Source of the DNA: Thalassospira tepidiphila MCCC 1A03514 | GTDB taxonomy: Bacteria; Pseudomonadota; Alphaproteobacteria; Rhodospirillales; Thalassospiraceae | Direction: 5' to 3' | NCBI RefSeq assembly: GCF_001662875.1 | Contig: NZ_JPVZ01000005.1 | Location: 62,001 to 126,000 of the forward strand | DNA: 64,000 nt | Shown here: positions 19,048-27,813 of the stretch, in pieces | Numbering within the stretch: position 1 is the stretch's first letter | Layout: each line of letters opens with the position of its first letter | The notes under the pieces: model-generated | Database searches by the model: none | Seen by the model: only the letters and a program-made list of their open reading frames with translations | What the model was told of the DNA's origin: nothing | Position numbers and translations under genes: made by a program

Positions 19048-19623
19048 TCGCAGTTTCTTCAGGCCGTTTCTGTCCAATGTTGCCGTTCTTGTCCCAAGTT
19101 CGCCTCGAGCATTTTTCCGGAAATCTGTGAGAGTTACATGCCCTAAATACACTTCGGTGAATTTCATGGGGGCCCGATGAATTGCGGGCTCCGTCGCATG
19201 ATCGGTTTGATATACAAACACGCACATCCACTGCTCTCTTGCTCCGTGCGTATCCACACCGCCACCGGGCTTTCGCGTGCTCTTGATTTCTATACCATGC
19301 TCTCCCGACGCAATGCTGTTATTCGGATATTTCCCTTGGACAATTAGGTCGGGGTGGCCGTTGAAATGCTTGTTCTCTGCAAGTGTTCGCGCGTGTTTCG
19401 CCATGCTGGCCGTTAGCATGTCCGAAATCATTCCGGACATGGCCGCAGGGCGTAGCATGTCATCCATCCTGTGAAGCCCTTTGGCGAGCAATAATTTATT
19501 CACATCGTAGAAGAAGTCATAAACGTCCTGCATTGCCATCTGGAAATCTACTAGACGCAGAGAATATGGAAGATCTGCGTCTTTTCGTAGTGCATCAAGA
19601 TTGACTTCTTGTCGCGTTAACAT
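19021..19623 (-). CDS. Putative type II restriction endonuclease, PD-(D/E)XK fold
   Basis: A 200-residue protein with a good PD-(D/E)XK signature: HPD at residues 90-92 and EIK at 112-114 (GHPDLIVQG and GIEIKSTRK), with a helical N-terminal half. Its position facing the methyltransferase, with overlapping 3' ends, supports a type II restriction-modification pair. I do not recognise a named enzyme. A separate controller protein is not visible, so the delay needed after transfer must come from the separate promoters or from antisense interference. Confidence 0.78.
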   Translation of the reverse strand: MLTRQEVNLDALRKDADLPYSLRLVDFQMAMQDVYDFFYDVNKLLLAKGLHRMDDMLRPAAMSGMISDMLTASMAKHARTLAENKHFNGHPDLIVQGKYPNNSIASGEHGIEIKSTRKPGGGVDTHGAREQWMCVFVYQTDHATEPAIHRAPMKFTEVYLGHVTLTDFRKNARGELGTRTATLDRNGLKKLRSNWVYLDR

Positions 19624-19817
19624 CTGGTTTCGAACTCCTGATTGTCCTCTATGATGGTTTTTCTAACCCGGCTGTTCTCGTATTGCTAGTAGAGATGAAG
19701 GTTACCTGGTTGGACAGGGAGGATTGTTTCGTCGAGGCGTGATAGTTGCGGGGCTACTGGCTATTGTGAATTTTAGACATATATTCTCATATATTAATAT
19801 TTTTGGCGGGTGTCTGC

Positions 19818-20114
19818 ATGGTTAAAGTGATCGATTGGAAGCAAGAACGACAAAGACGGGAAGCAATCTACCACTCTCTGGTGCATGAGGCTCGCCCCGA
19901 GCAATATTTGTTTAGTGCGAAAGCTTTTGTGAGGGGGCAGACTAAATCTAACCGGCAGGCTCTAGCTCAATTTTTAAAGCTTCCTGATGAAACAGCACTA
20001 TGGCCTGCGATGGATACACCTTCTTTTCTGACTCCGGGCGTAATTTGGCGCCTTTGCCTTTGGGGATGGAACCCCTACCAAGAACGAGCGCCGAAGCGTA
20101 GCCGATCTGGTTAG
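19818..20114 (+). CDS. Small hypothetical protein of the mobile element
   Basis: An unrecognised 98-residue soluble, basic protein beginning MVKVIDWKQERQRRE. The ATG at 19818 is preferred over a TTG 15 bp upstream. It is preceded by an AT-rich 190-bp gap and ends overlapping by 4 bp the convergent small gene of the mobilisation region. The tryptophan-rich middle (LWGWNPYQE) shows no domain I can name. Confidence 0.55.
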   Translation: MVKVIDWKQERQRREAIYHSLVHEARPEQYLFSAKAFVRGQTKSNRQALAQFLKLPDETALWPAMDTPSFLTPGVIWRLCLWGWNPYQERAPKRSRSG

Positions 20115-20344
20115 TCTAATCCGAACATTCTCCGGTCTGCTGGGAGGTTGAGAGCATCGCTCAAAAGCTTGCGCGCGATCTTCCTGTTTGTGCCCGACCC
20201 CATCAGCGCCCATTCCATCACATTTGCTAGCATAGCCCGGCGCTTTGCGTGCATTCGTTCCTGTGCTAGTCGTGCTTGAGCTTTTTTCCGCTGTTCTTTT
20301 GCTCTCGCTTGTCGCTTTTCTCTGTCTGATATCGACGATGACAT
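20111..20344 (-). CDS. Small basic protein, possible mobilisation accessory
   Basis: A 77-residue, highly charged helical protein (runs of K, R, Q and E over residues 6-40). A perfect aaggaggt ribosome-binding site precedes the ATG at 20344. It is divergent from the relaxase gene across the oriT-like region, the usual place for MobC-like or relaxosome accessory proteins. No family is recognised, so the role is inferred from position and charge. Confidence 0.6.
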   Translation of the reverse strand: MSSSISDREKRQARAKEQRKKAQARLAQERMHAKRRAMLANVMEWALMGSGTNRKIARKLLSDALNLPADRRMFGLD

Positions 20345-20437
20345 TTTCACCTCCTTGATTGCTTTCATAGGATATGGTGGTGTTATCGAATTGTTTCCAT
20401 TGGAAAATTCTCCGCTTCAGTCCCATTTCTTTCCACA

Positions 20438-20468
20438 TAAGGGCGCAACTTAGCAATCTGCCGATTGC
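20438..20468 (-). other. Candidate oriT (RSF1010/MobQ-type nic region with adjacent hairpin)
   Basis: Read on the minus strand, the inverted repeat gcaatc-ggca-gattgc (20468-20453) is followed directly by a taagttgcgccctta-type sequence down to 20438. This resembles the MobQ nic consensus taagtgcgccct with one inserted t. The hairpin immediately 5' of the nic core and the position between a divergent accessory gene and the relaxase both match RSF1010-like oriTs. Confidence 0.7.
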
Positions 20469-20479
20469 GAGGAGGAGAA

Positions 20480-21292
20480 ATGGCAATTTTCTATTTGGCG
20501 GTGCAGTCAGTAAGGCGAGGAGACGGGCGCAGTGCTGTAGCATCCTCAGCATATAGAGCTGGGGAAAAACTCTATGATGAGCGAACCGGGGAGACTTTCA
20601 ATTACGCGCGGAGGAATGGCGTTGTTGCCTCTGGGCTGATCGGCTGGCAGGGAGACAGGGCTAGTTTATGGAATGGTGCAGAAGCTTCTGAGAAAAGGAA
20701 AAATTCTGTTGTTGCTCGTGAAATTGTAATTGCTTTGCCCTGTGAGCTGGATGACGTTTGTCGTGCGGAGCTTGTCGAGGGTTTCGCTCTATGGCTTCAC
20801 TCACGTCATGGTGTTGCAGTTGATTACGCAATTCACTCCCCGGACAAGGATGGAGATAACAGAAATCACCACGCTCATTTGATGCTAACAACAAGGAAAA
20901 TTGTGGGTGGCTGTATGGGGGCGAAAACGAGAGAGCTCGACCAGAAACAACATTCACGTAAGCACATTGAGATGTGGCGTAGCCACTGGGCAAGTCTATG
21001 TAACCGGGCCTTGGATTTCGGTGGGGTTAATGTGGCTTTGGATCATCGTTCATATGTGCGACAGGCAGAACCGTTTGGTTTAGTTCCGCTGGAGCCACAG
21101 AAGCATTTGGGGCCTTCGGAAACGCGCCTGAGCAGAAAGGGAAGAATCACGGCGAAGGCAAAGCAAAATGCTTGGGCTAGGGCGGTCAATGCTGTTTCAC
21201 ATCAGACTGGTAGGCACTTTGGAATGGGCGTGATCAAGGGGGTGAATGCAATGATTGGCGTAGTAGGAAAAGATGGACCACAAGTGAGATAA
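20480..21292 (+). CDS. MobQ-family relaxase (MobA/MobL)
   Basis: A 270-residue DNA-nicking relaxase (PF03389). It begins MAIFYLAVQSV like other MobA/MobL proteins. The likely nucleophile tyrosine is at about residue 25 in SSAYRAGE, and the metal-binding motif NHHAHLM is at about 129-135. The ATG at 20480 follows ggaggag. It is short compared with full MobA or TraA proteins and has only the relaxase domain, without helicase or primase. It should nick at the oriT just upstream so a helper conjugative plasmid can move the excised element. No type IV secretion genes are present in the window. Confidence 0.9.
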   Translation: MAIFYLAVQSVRRGDGRSAVASSAYRAGEKLYDERTGETFNYARRNGVVASGLIGWQGDRASLWNGAEASEKRKNSVVAREIVIALPCELDDVCRAELVEGFALWLHSRHGVAVDYAIHSPDKDGDNRNHHAHLMLTTRKIVGGCMGAKTRELDQKQHSRKHIEMWRSHWASLCNRALDFGGVNVALDHRSYVRQAEPFGLVPLEPQKHLGPSETRLSRKGRITAKAKQNAWARAVNAVSHQTGRHFGMGVIKGVNAMIGVVGKDGPQVR

Positions 21293-21412
21293 TTTGTTTT
21301 TCTCACAATTGAGTCTATATGAAAACTGTGAAGAAAATAGCGTTTCTCACCGCCGGATAGCTGGCTTTGAATTAGTCTGCAATTGTGCGCGTGATTTCTC
21401 CGATGGAAAACC

Positions 21413-21437
21413 AAAGCCCGCCATTTTGGCGGGCTTT
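21413..21437. terminator. Bidirectional terminator between relaxase and RepA-like genes
   Basis: An 11-bp perfect stem, aaagcccgcca (21413-21423) with tggcgggcttt (21427-21437), has a 3-nt loop and flanking A- and T-rich ends. It lies between two convergent genes. Confidence 0.88.
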
Positions 21438-21458
21438 TGGGTTTTCGGTTGGTTTACG

Positions 21459-22499
21459 TCAGTTCGCAATAAATTTTCCGTCAACCTCTGAAACCAGCTT
21501 TTTCTTGATCAGGGAAAATTTTGCATCCCGGAAAGCGCGACGGTTATCTACTCCGGTGCACTCATTAAATGCAGTTTGCCATTCCTCCTCTGTTAGGCCG
21601 GATACAGGTGCTTGGTTTAAGGCCTCAAGGGCGATCAACTGATTGCGTCCTGTTGGTCCGTTGCTTCTGCCTTTTGCTTGTTGAGAAATCTTATCAAATA
21701 GAGCAACGGGCACCTCAATTAGCTCCCCATCCTCATCGAACCCAAGCTCTACTAGTTCATAATGGCCTGAGATCACAATTCCATCAGGGGCGTCTTTTTG
21801 CTTTTCGACAACAGCTTCAAAGCCTTTTCCATCGGTCGCAGTGACATGAATGATTGTATCAACCGCACCGGGTAAAACAGTGCTTCCTCTTGCTGAGCCT
21901 TGCTTTGCTTCATGATGAACAAGGCAGACTGAGCATCCCAATGCTCGTTGAATGATTTGGCACGCTGAAACGAGTTGTGCCATTTCGTCGGCTCGGTTTT
22001 CGTCCCCGGCAAAGCATCTGGAAAGTGTGTCTATGAACACAATACCGATTTTCTGACCTGCGAGCTTATGAACAATAGCGAGGACAAAGCTTTCAAGGTC
22101 GCTGTCGTCAAGGAGAGAAACTGGGCAATCCAGATAAAGAACATCCCCCTCTGAATCTTCTGGGACATTCCGATATATCCGATGAGCAGTAACGCGGTTA
22201 CTAGCTCCTGCTACACCCTCGGCGGCAACATATACAATCTTAGCTTTGTTTGTTCTGCGTCCAAGTATTTCATACCCGTTTGCAATGCTCTGTGTCAGGG
22301 CAAGGGCAATGTGACTCTTCCCCGCGCCGGGGGCGCCATACATCAGAATGAGAGAGCCTGTGGGAATAAGATGCTTAACAAGCCATTGCGGGCCAGGAAG
22401 GTTTATGAGTTCTTTTTCACTGAGGAGTTTGAAGCGTGGCTCGAAATCAGCTTCAAAAGCGGAAGATTTATCGATTTTTCTAATGGAAATATGAGACAT
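21459..22499 (-). CDS. RepA-like AAA ATPase/helicase
   Basis: A 346-residue RecA-fold ATPase (AAA_25) similar to plasmid RepA hexameric helicases. It shows Walker A YGAPGAGKS (about 54-62), a Walker B-like IGIVFIDTLSR and VCLVHHEAKQGSARGS as the sensor region. The C-terminal 100 residues look like a winged-helix tail. The ATG at 22499 has AAGGA upstream; a TTG at 22529 is less likely. In integrative elements such proteins support replication after excision or during transfer. The 19-bp-arm palindrome 105 bp upstream may belong to the same replication function. Confidence 0.87.
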   Translation of the reverse strand: MSHISIRKIDKSSAFEADFEPRFKLLSEKELINLPGPQWLVKHLIPTGSLILMYGAPGAGKSHIALALTQSIANGYEILGRRTNKAKIVYVAAEGVAGASNRVTAHRIYRNVPEDSEGDVLYLDCPVSLLDDSDLESFVLAIVHKLAGQKIGIVFIDTLSRCFAGDENRADEMAQLVSACQIIQRALGCSVCLVHHEAKQGSARGSTVLPGAVDTIIHVTATDGKGFEAVVEKQKDAPDGIVISGHYELVELGFDEDGELIEVPVALFDKISQQAKGRSNGPTGRNQLIALEALNQAPVSGLTEEEWQTAFNECTGVDNRRAFRDAKFSLIKKKLVSEVDGKFIAN

Positions 22500-22603
22500 A
22501 GTAGGAATATCCTTAATAAAAAATGCCAACGGAATTGATGGCTTTTCGGATATTCGTTCAAAAAAAATTCAGTCAACAGACTGCTTCATTTTTTTTCAAC
22601 AAG

Positions 22604-22647
22604 AAGACGGATGGACGGTTTTCTATACAAAACCGTCCATCCGTCTT
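22604..22647. repeat. Perfect 19-bp inverted repeat upstream of the RepA-like gene
   Basis: The arms 22604-22622 and 22629-22647 (aagacggatggacggtttt and its complement) enclose a 6-nt loop. A T-run follows on the plus strand. It could be a terminator, but its length and position next to repA make an origin or single-strand initiation hairpin an alternative. Confidence 0.85.
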
Positions 22648-22692
22648 TTTAATTGAAAGGCGCCTCGTCTTTGAGAGCGGGAAGGGCCTAGC

Positions 22693-23061
22693 TTAGCTGT
22701 TTTTCTGAAGTTCTTCCCATTCCCTTACTAGATCCATAACGACAGGCTTAGCGTTCTCAATCATTTCTTGGGGGCCAAATTTGCTTTCTAATTGGGTTAG
22801 TCCACGCCTCAACGAAGGACCAAGTTCAACGCTTGCTTGGTGAACGGAAAGGTTGCCCGTTTCAAGAATAGCTAAAACTTGAAGGGAGGGACCCGATGTG
22901 CCGTTGTCCAAAACGGAGTGAAAAAAGTTATTTGTAAAGCCAAGGTGCTTGGCAATCTTGTTTCCGAACTTGCGCCCTTTGCGTAGTCCGCCTTTCGTCC
23001 ATATGAGGATCATGAAAGCGATCCACACAGAGAGCAAGGCGACTGCTATGTAAGAAAACAT
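22693..23061 (-). CDS. Hypothetical protein with one N-terminal membrane segment
   Basis: A 122-residue protein not recognised as any family. It has a single hydrophobic helix (residues 3-22), then a basic stretch (KGGLRKGRK) and a soluble helical domain ending LVREWEELQKNS. A gaggggat ribosome-binding site precedes the ATG at 23061. It is the last gene before the attR side of the element. Confidence 0.65.
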   Translation of the reverse strand: MFSYIAVALLSVWIAFMILIWTKGGLRKGRKFGNKIAKHLGFTNNFFHSVLDNGTSGPSLQVLAILETGNLSVHQASVELGPSLRRGLTQLESKFGPQEMIENAKPVVMDLVREWEELQKNS

Positions 23062-23178
23062 TTGGATCCCCTCGATTGATGCAGTCTACCATTTCAACTT
23101 TATGGCGAGAGCATAGCAATGGGAGGTGTTTTGTTGAAAGCATTAAACTGCGAAAGCTGGTAGCCGAGCCTTGGCGAC

Positions 23179-23200
23179 TGTGACACAATCGTGATACACA
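23179..23200 (+). repeat. Paired arm-type repeats at the right end of the element
   Basis: tgtgacaca (23179-23187), a 4-nt spacer and tgatacaca (23192-23200, 7 of 9 matching) repeat the unit and spacing seen at 15931-15952. Confidence 0.55.
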
Positions 23201-23268
23201 GAATTTTTAAACCAATCGCTTACAGCGCTAGCCTAAAATCTTTGTTTTTCAGTGTTTTATCTGGAAAA

Positions 23269-23358
<90 letters not shown>

Positions 23359-23504
23359 GCAAAACTGGTTGGAGCGTTTCGCTCTGGGCGCTTTCAATAA
23401 ATTGGGGAGAATGACCTGTCAATAGGGCAATCCAATATTGCAGCGAATGCTGGTGATTTATCCTGATTTCAGTATGGTAATGACATTCGATAAACCAATT
23501 CTTT

Positions 23505-24344
23505 TTGGAATTCTCTAACGTGTTCTACTTCCTGTCCAAAACGCTGAGTGTTCTGATCAATACAGCGTTCATGCATGGCCTTTTGCTGGCCATTCTGTTT
23601 TGCCTGTTGACCATCAAGCGAACGCGCCGATTTGCGATAAGAGGGCTGGTTTTCGTGACTGGATTCTCTTTGCTAATTACGGTTATTCCTGTTGGCACAA
23701 TCTTGTCACGCGCACTTGAAACCCGCTTTGATAAACCTGTTCTTACAGAGCAGGAGTTTGCCGGAGCGATAACTCTGGCAGGTAGTCTTGACCCTTCCAG
23801 TTACCTTAAACGCGGTGAAGTGCATGTCGGTGCTTCGGCAGATCGTCTCTTTACCATGCTGCGCTTCGCCAGCTTGTATCCCGACAAACCTGTCTTGTTT
23901 ACCGGTGGGGATGGCAATCTGACAGAGCGTGGATTTAGCGAAGCAGTCGTCCTTGAAAACTGGTTGGACGAATCGGGCCTGAAGACGTCGAACATGTATT
24001 TTGAAGAAAAATCGCGGAACACGCACGAGAACGCGACGAAATCTCTGGAGATGGTCTATCGCGACTGGCCTGAACTTGCCAAAAAGCCTTGGGTACTAAT
24101 CACTTCGGCGCAACATATGCCAAGGGCGGTAGGTGTATTCCGTCAGGCCGGCTGGAATGTGATCCCGTATCCGGTCGACAGATTCACCTCAGATGACATC
24201 CATTTAGCAAGTCTTAACGTCTCTGACGGTATCAAATCGTTGGGCCGTGCTTTACGGGAATGGGTTGGTTTGACCGCCTATTACTGGACCGGCCGGACAG
24301 ATGCATGGTTCCCTGGGCCGCAAAATCCTGGGGCGGAAAACTGA
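23505..24344 (+). CDS. YdcF/ElyC-like DUF218 membrane-anchored protein
   Basis: A 279-residue protein with two N-terminal hydrophobic segments (about 20-36 and 46-66) and a DUF218 domain, seen in LFTGGDG, EEKSRNTHENA and LITSAQHMPRA. The family includes E. coli ElyC, SanA and YdcF, linked to envelope and lipid-carrier homeostasis. The start is uncertain: TTG 23505 or GTG 23520, neither with a strong ribosome-binding site. The lytic transglycosylase gene follows after 23 bp, in keeping with a cell-wall role. Confidence 0.88.
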   Translation: MEFSNVFYFLSKTLSVLINTAFMHGLLLAILFCLLTIKRTRRFAIRGLVFVTGFSLLITVIPVGTILSRALETRFDKPVLTEQEFAGAITLAGSLDPSSYLKRGEVHVGASADRLFTMLRFASLYPDKPVLFTGGDGNLTERGFSEAVVLENWLDESGLKTSNMYFEEKSRNTHENATKSLEMVYRDWPELAKKPWVLITSAQHMPRAVGVFRQAGWNVIPYPVDRFTSDDIHLASLNVSDGIKSLGRALREWVGLTAYYWTGRTDAWFPGPQNPGAEN

Positions 24345-24367
24345 TTATATGATTGGATGAGGCTTAG

Positions 24368-25372
24368 ATGAAATTCTGGAAACTACTGACTGCCGCCTCC
24401 GTCGTTGCTGTGATGGCGGCAAATGCACCGGCCTTTGCACAGACCGATGAGAAACTTCCAGAATTCACTACCGAGGGATTTGACGAATGGCTCGTTGAAT
24501 TCAAAAAGGAAGCCGCAAGCAAAGGCATTTCCGATGCCACACTCGACGTTGCCTTTGCCAATACCAAACCGATCCCCAAAGTGATCGAATATGATCGTAG
24601 CCAGCCGGAATTCAAACTGACCTTTGAACAATATCTTGATCGGGTTGTGCCGCAATCCCGCATCAATGAAGGTCGTAAGAAATACGCCGAAAACCGCGAA
24701 ATCATTGACGCTGCGGCCAAGAAATACGGTGTTCCGGGTCATTACCTGACAGCCTTCTGGGGCATTGAAACCGGATTTGGTCGTTTCACCGGCGGATACT
24801 CGGTTGTTGATTCACTTGCCACCCTGGCATTTGAGGGACGTCGCGCCGAGTATTTCCGCAAGGAATTGATGAATGCGCTGACCATCATCGATGCTGGCCA
24901 TATCGCGCCGGAAAAGATGTCGGGCTCTTGGGCCGGCGCCATGGGACAGGCGCAGTTTATGCCATCGACCTTCCTGAATTACGCACGCGACGGAAACGGT
25001 GACGGTAAGATTGATCTTTGGGGGGCAAAAGAAGACGTCTTTGCCTCTGCGGCAAACTATCTTTCCTCTGTCGGATGGCATGCAGACGAGCGCTGGGGCC
25101 GCAAGATTTCGCTGCCGGAAAACTTCAATACCGAGTTTGAAGGTCGCGATATCCGCAAACCAATTTCTGAGTGGCAAGAACTGGGTGTTCGCATGCCAAA
25201 CGGTGCAGATTTGCCTGCGGCAGATATGGAAGCATCAATTGTCATCGTAAATGACGGTGAAGGTCCCGCATATATGGTTTATAACAACTTCCATACCATC
25301 ATGCATTGGAACCGTTCGACTTACTTTGCGATTGCGGTTGGTACATTGGCCGATGCGATTGCCGGTCGTTAA
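24368..25372 (+). CDS. Lytic murein transglycosylase, MltB family
   Basis: A 334-residue secreted muramidase (SLT_2). The signal peptide ends near AFAQTD (about residue 24). The catalytic glutamate is E134 in FWGIETGFGRFTG, and the later AGAMGQAQFMPSTF and DGDGKIDLW segments are MltB hallmarks. It lacks a lipobox and a C-terminal peptidoglycan-binding domain. It cleaves the glycan strands of peptidoglycan to form 1,6-anhydromuramic ends. It lies upstream of rlpA, another wall enzyme. Confidence 0.95.
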   Translation: MKFWKLLTAASVVAVMAANAPAFAQTDEKLPEFTTEGFDEWLVEFKKEAASKGISDATLDVAFANTKPIPKVIEYDRSQPEFKLTFEQYLDRVVPQSRINEGRKKYAENREIIDAAAKKYGVPGHYLTAFWGIETGFGRFTGGYSVVDSLATLAFEGRRAEYFRKELMNALTIIDAGHIAPEKMSGSWAGAMGQAQFMPSTFLNYARDGNGDGKIDLWGAKEDVFASAANYLSSVGWHADERWGRKISLPENFNTEFEGRDIRKPISEWQELGVRMPNGADLPAADMEASIVIVNDGEGPAYMVYNNFHTIMHWNRSTYFAIAVGTLADAIAGR

Positions 25373-25444
25373 AAACAACGTCCGGAAAACGGACATCTTG
25401 TCTGAACGAGCATGGACAGAGCATCTACAAGCGGGGACACCTTG

Positions 25445-26491
25445 ATGCCCAAACCACGAAAAAGTGCCTTCGCACACCTGCGAGCCAAATGCCGCATCAC
25501 CCTTGCGGTTGCAGCATTTGGCATATTGCTGGCGGGCTGTGCTGAAACGCAACTGGCTGTCCATGGCGTTAAACGGCTTGGCGGTCAGTCACAACAACCT
25601 GCCCAAATCGGAAACTACAAGATCGGTAATCCATATGAGATTGCCGGCCAGTGGTATTATCCGGCCGTAGATTACGAATACACCGAAACCGGTATTGCAT
25701 CCTGGTATGGCCCCAAATTCCATGGCAAGAAGACCGCCAACGGCGAGATTTTTGATCAATATGAAGTTTCGGCCGCCCATCGGACTTTGCCACTGCCGAG
25801 CATCGTTCGGGTGACAAACCTTGAAAACGGCAAGTCGATCAAGGTTCGGGTCAATGACCGTGGACCATTCGCGCATGGGCGGATCATCGATATGTCGCGC
25901 CGCGCTGCCCAGCTTCTTGGGTTCGAGCGAAAAGGGACAGCCAAGGTCCTCGTTGAAGTGGTTGAAGCCGAAAGCCGTCAGATCGCAGCAATCGCGCAAG
26001 GTAAAGCCGCCCCGCAAGTTACCTCGGCCGAACAAAGCACCGTTACAGCGGCACCGCGTGATGTTGTCGAAACAGTCCGTCTTGATGACGGACCGATTAC
26101 CGATGCAGGCGAACCGACCACTTCGAGTATCAAACTGACACCGCCGTCTTCCAGCGCCAGTGTCCAGTCCGCACCACTTGATGGCGTGGTCGAAGAGGCC
26201 GCCGTAGTTGAAGTTGCGCCTGTCGCATCGTCTTCGATCTATGTCCAGGCAGGTGCCTTTTCCATTTATGACAATGCCTTAAACCTGCGCAATCGCCTTT
26301 ATGATCTTGCGCCCAGCAAGATTGAGTCGATAGATGTCAAGGGAACGACCTTTTACCGCGTGCGGCTTGGTCCGTTGGAAACTGTCCCGGAAGCGGACAT
26401 CCTGCTTGAACGGGTGATTGCAACCGGCCAAAACGGGGCAAAAGTTGTCGTTGAGTGTGCTGATGGCGGCTCGGCGACATCGGTCTGTTGA
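25445..26491 (+). CDS. rlpA: Septal ring lytic transglycosylase RlpA
   Basis: A lipoprotein of about 348 residues. The signal ends in lipobox LLAGC. The double-psi beta-barrel domain follows (TGIASWYGPKFHGKKTANGE, AAHRTLPLPS and VRVNDRGPF), then a proline/alanine/serine-rich linker and a C-terminal SPOR domain (VQAGAFSIYDNA and FYRVRLGP) that binds denuded glycans at the septum. The ATG at 25445 gives a compact signal peptide and follows ggggac; an upstream ATG at 25412 is also in frame. It acts in the periplasm during division. Confidence 0.94.
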   Translation: MPKPRKSAFAHLRAKCRITLAVAAFGILLAGCAETQLAVHGVKRLGGQSQQPAQIGNYKIGNPYEIAGQWYYPAVDYEYTETGIASWYGPKFHGKKTANGEIFDQYEVSAAHRTLPLPSIVRVTNLENGKSIKVRVNDRGPFAHGRIIDMSRRAAQLLGFERKGTAKVLVEVVEAESRQIAAIAQGKAAPQVTSAEQSTVTAAPRDVVETVRLDDGPITDAGEPTTSSIKLTPPSSSASVQSAPLDGVVEEAAVVEVAPVASSSIYVQAGAFSIYDNALNLRNRLYDLAPSKIESIDVKGTTFYRVRLGPLETVPEADILLERVIATGQNGAKVVVECADGGSATSVC

Positions 26492-26634
26492 TTGAAAAAA
26501 GCAGGTTATGCTACCGCTTTAAAATGCCGGGCTTGTTGGTGTTGCACAATTCTGCCGAATTTGCGACATAAGCAAATCAGCGGATACACCGTTCCCCGGT
26601 GCATAGAGAAATTATTTTACAGGGTTAGAATGCC

Positions 26635-27813
26635 ATGACTTTGATGCCGCCAGTTCCGTTCAAAAACACTCTGAACCGGGTAGTGGCCGGAGCCTTCATT
26701 GTTGGCTCAGTCATGGCAATGTCGATGAGCTTTGCAAGCGCGCAGGCAATAGAGACCAGCGCACGTGAAGCTTTCATTATGGACTTCGATACCGGCGCTG
26801 TGCTGCTTGATAAAGAAGGGGACACCCTGACCGAGCCGGCATCGATGACCAAGATGATGACCGTTCACATGCTGTTCAAGTATATCAAGGACGGTCGCGT
26901 TTCGATGGACGACACCTTCCACGTCAGCGAGAAAGCCTGGCGTAAGGGCGGATCGAAAATGTTTGTCGAGGTGAACTCGAACGTTTCGGTCTCTGATCTG
27001 CTGCACGGTATTATCGTTCAGTCGGGAAATGATGCCGCAATCGTCGTCGCAGAGGGAATTGGTGGATCCGAAGAAGCCTTTGCCGAGGCGATGACCGAAG
27101 AAGCCCGCGCCATCGGCATGACAAAGTCTGTCTTTAAGAACGCCACAGGCTGGCCGGCGGACGGCCACCTTGTCACGGTTCATGATCTTGCCATCCTTGC
27201 GCGCGACACCATTCGCAATTTCCCTGACCTTTACGAGCTCTATTCCGTCAAGGAATTCACCTATAACGGTATCCGTCAGCCCAACCGTAACCCGCTATTG
27301 GGCACGAGTGCCGGTGTTGACGGCCTCAAAACCGGTCACACCGAAGCGGCGGGATACGGTCTTACGGCGTCAGCCGAGCGTGACGGACGTCGGTTGGTCC
27401 TGGTGGTCAACGGTCTGGATTCTGTACGTGAACGTCGCACGGAGTCCCAAAAGCTTCTGGATTGGGGTTTCCGTGAATTTGACAACTACGATCTGTTTGC
27501 CGAGGGCGAAACCGTGAGTTCCGCCAATGTTTGGCTGGGTTCGGAAACCAAGGTTGATCTTGTCGCTGACAAGGAGATCCTTTTGACACTGCCGCGCAGT
27601 GCGAGCCGCGATATGAAGGTCACCGTCGTCTATGATGGCCCGGTGCCGGCCCCGATCAGCCAGGGCGATCAGATCGCAACACTCAAGGTCGAAGTCCCGG
27701 ACCGGGACACCATCGAGTTCCCGCTTTATGCCGCCCATGATGTCGGACGCCTTGGATTTGTTGGCCGTATTGGCGCAGCCTTCAAATATCTTCTGTGGGG
27801 GGCAAACGGGTGA
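26635..27813 (+). CDS. D-alanyl-D-alanine carboxypeptidase (DacC/PBP5-6 type)
   Basis: A 392-residue penicillin-binding protein (Peptidase_S11). The signal is N-terminal (cleavage near SFASAQA). Active-site motifs are SMTK (S70-K73), SGN (S130-N132) and KTG (about 233, GLKTGHTEAAG). The C-terminal PBP5_C domain ends in an amphipathic tail (FKYLLWGANG) for membrane attachment. It trims the terminal D-alanine of peptidoglycan stem peptides. Its stop overlaps the likely start of tmk. Confidence 0.95.
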   Translation: MTLMPPVPFKNTLNRVVAGAFIVGSVMAMSMSFASAQAIETSAREAFIMDFDTGAVLLDKEGDTLTEPASMTKMMTVHMLFKYIKDGRVSMDDTFHVSEKAWRKGGSKMFVEVNSNVSVSDLLHGIIVQSGNDAAIVVAEGIGGSEEAFAEAMTEEARAIGMTKSVFKNATGWPADGHLVTVHDLAILARDTIRNFPDLYELYSVKEFTYNGIRQPNRNPLLGTSAGVDGLKTGHTEAAGYGLTASAERDGRRLVLVVNGLDSVRERRTESQKLLDWGFREFDNYDLFAEGETVSSANVWLGSETKVDLVADKEILLTLPRSASRDMKVTVVYDGPVPAPISQGDQIATLKVEVPDRDTIEFPLYAAHDVGRLGFVGRIGAAFKYLLWGANG

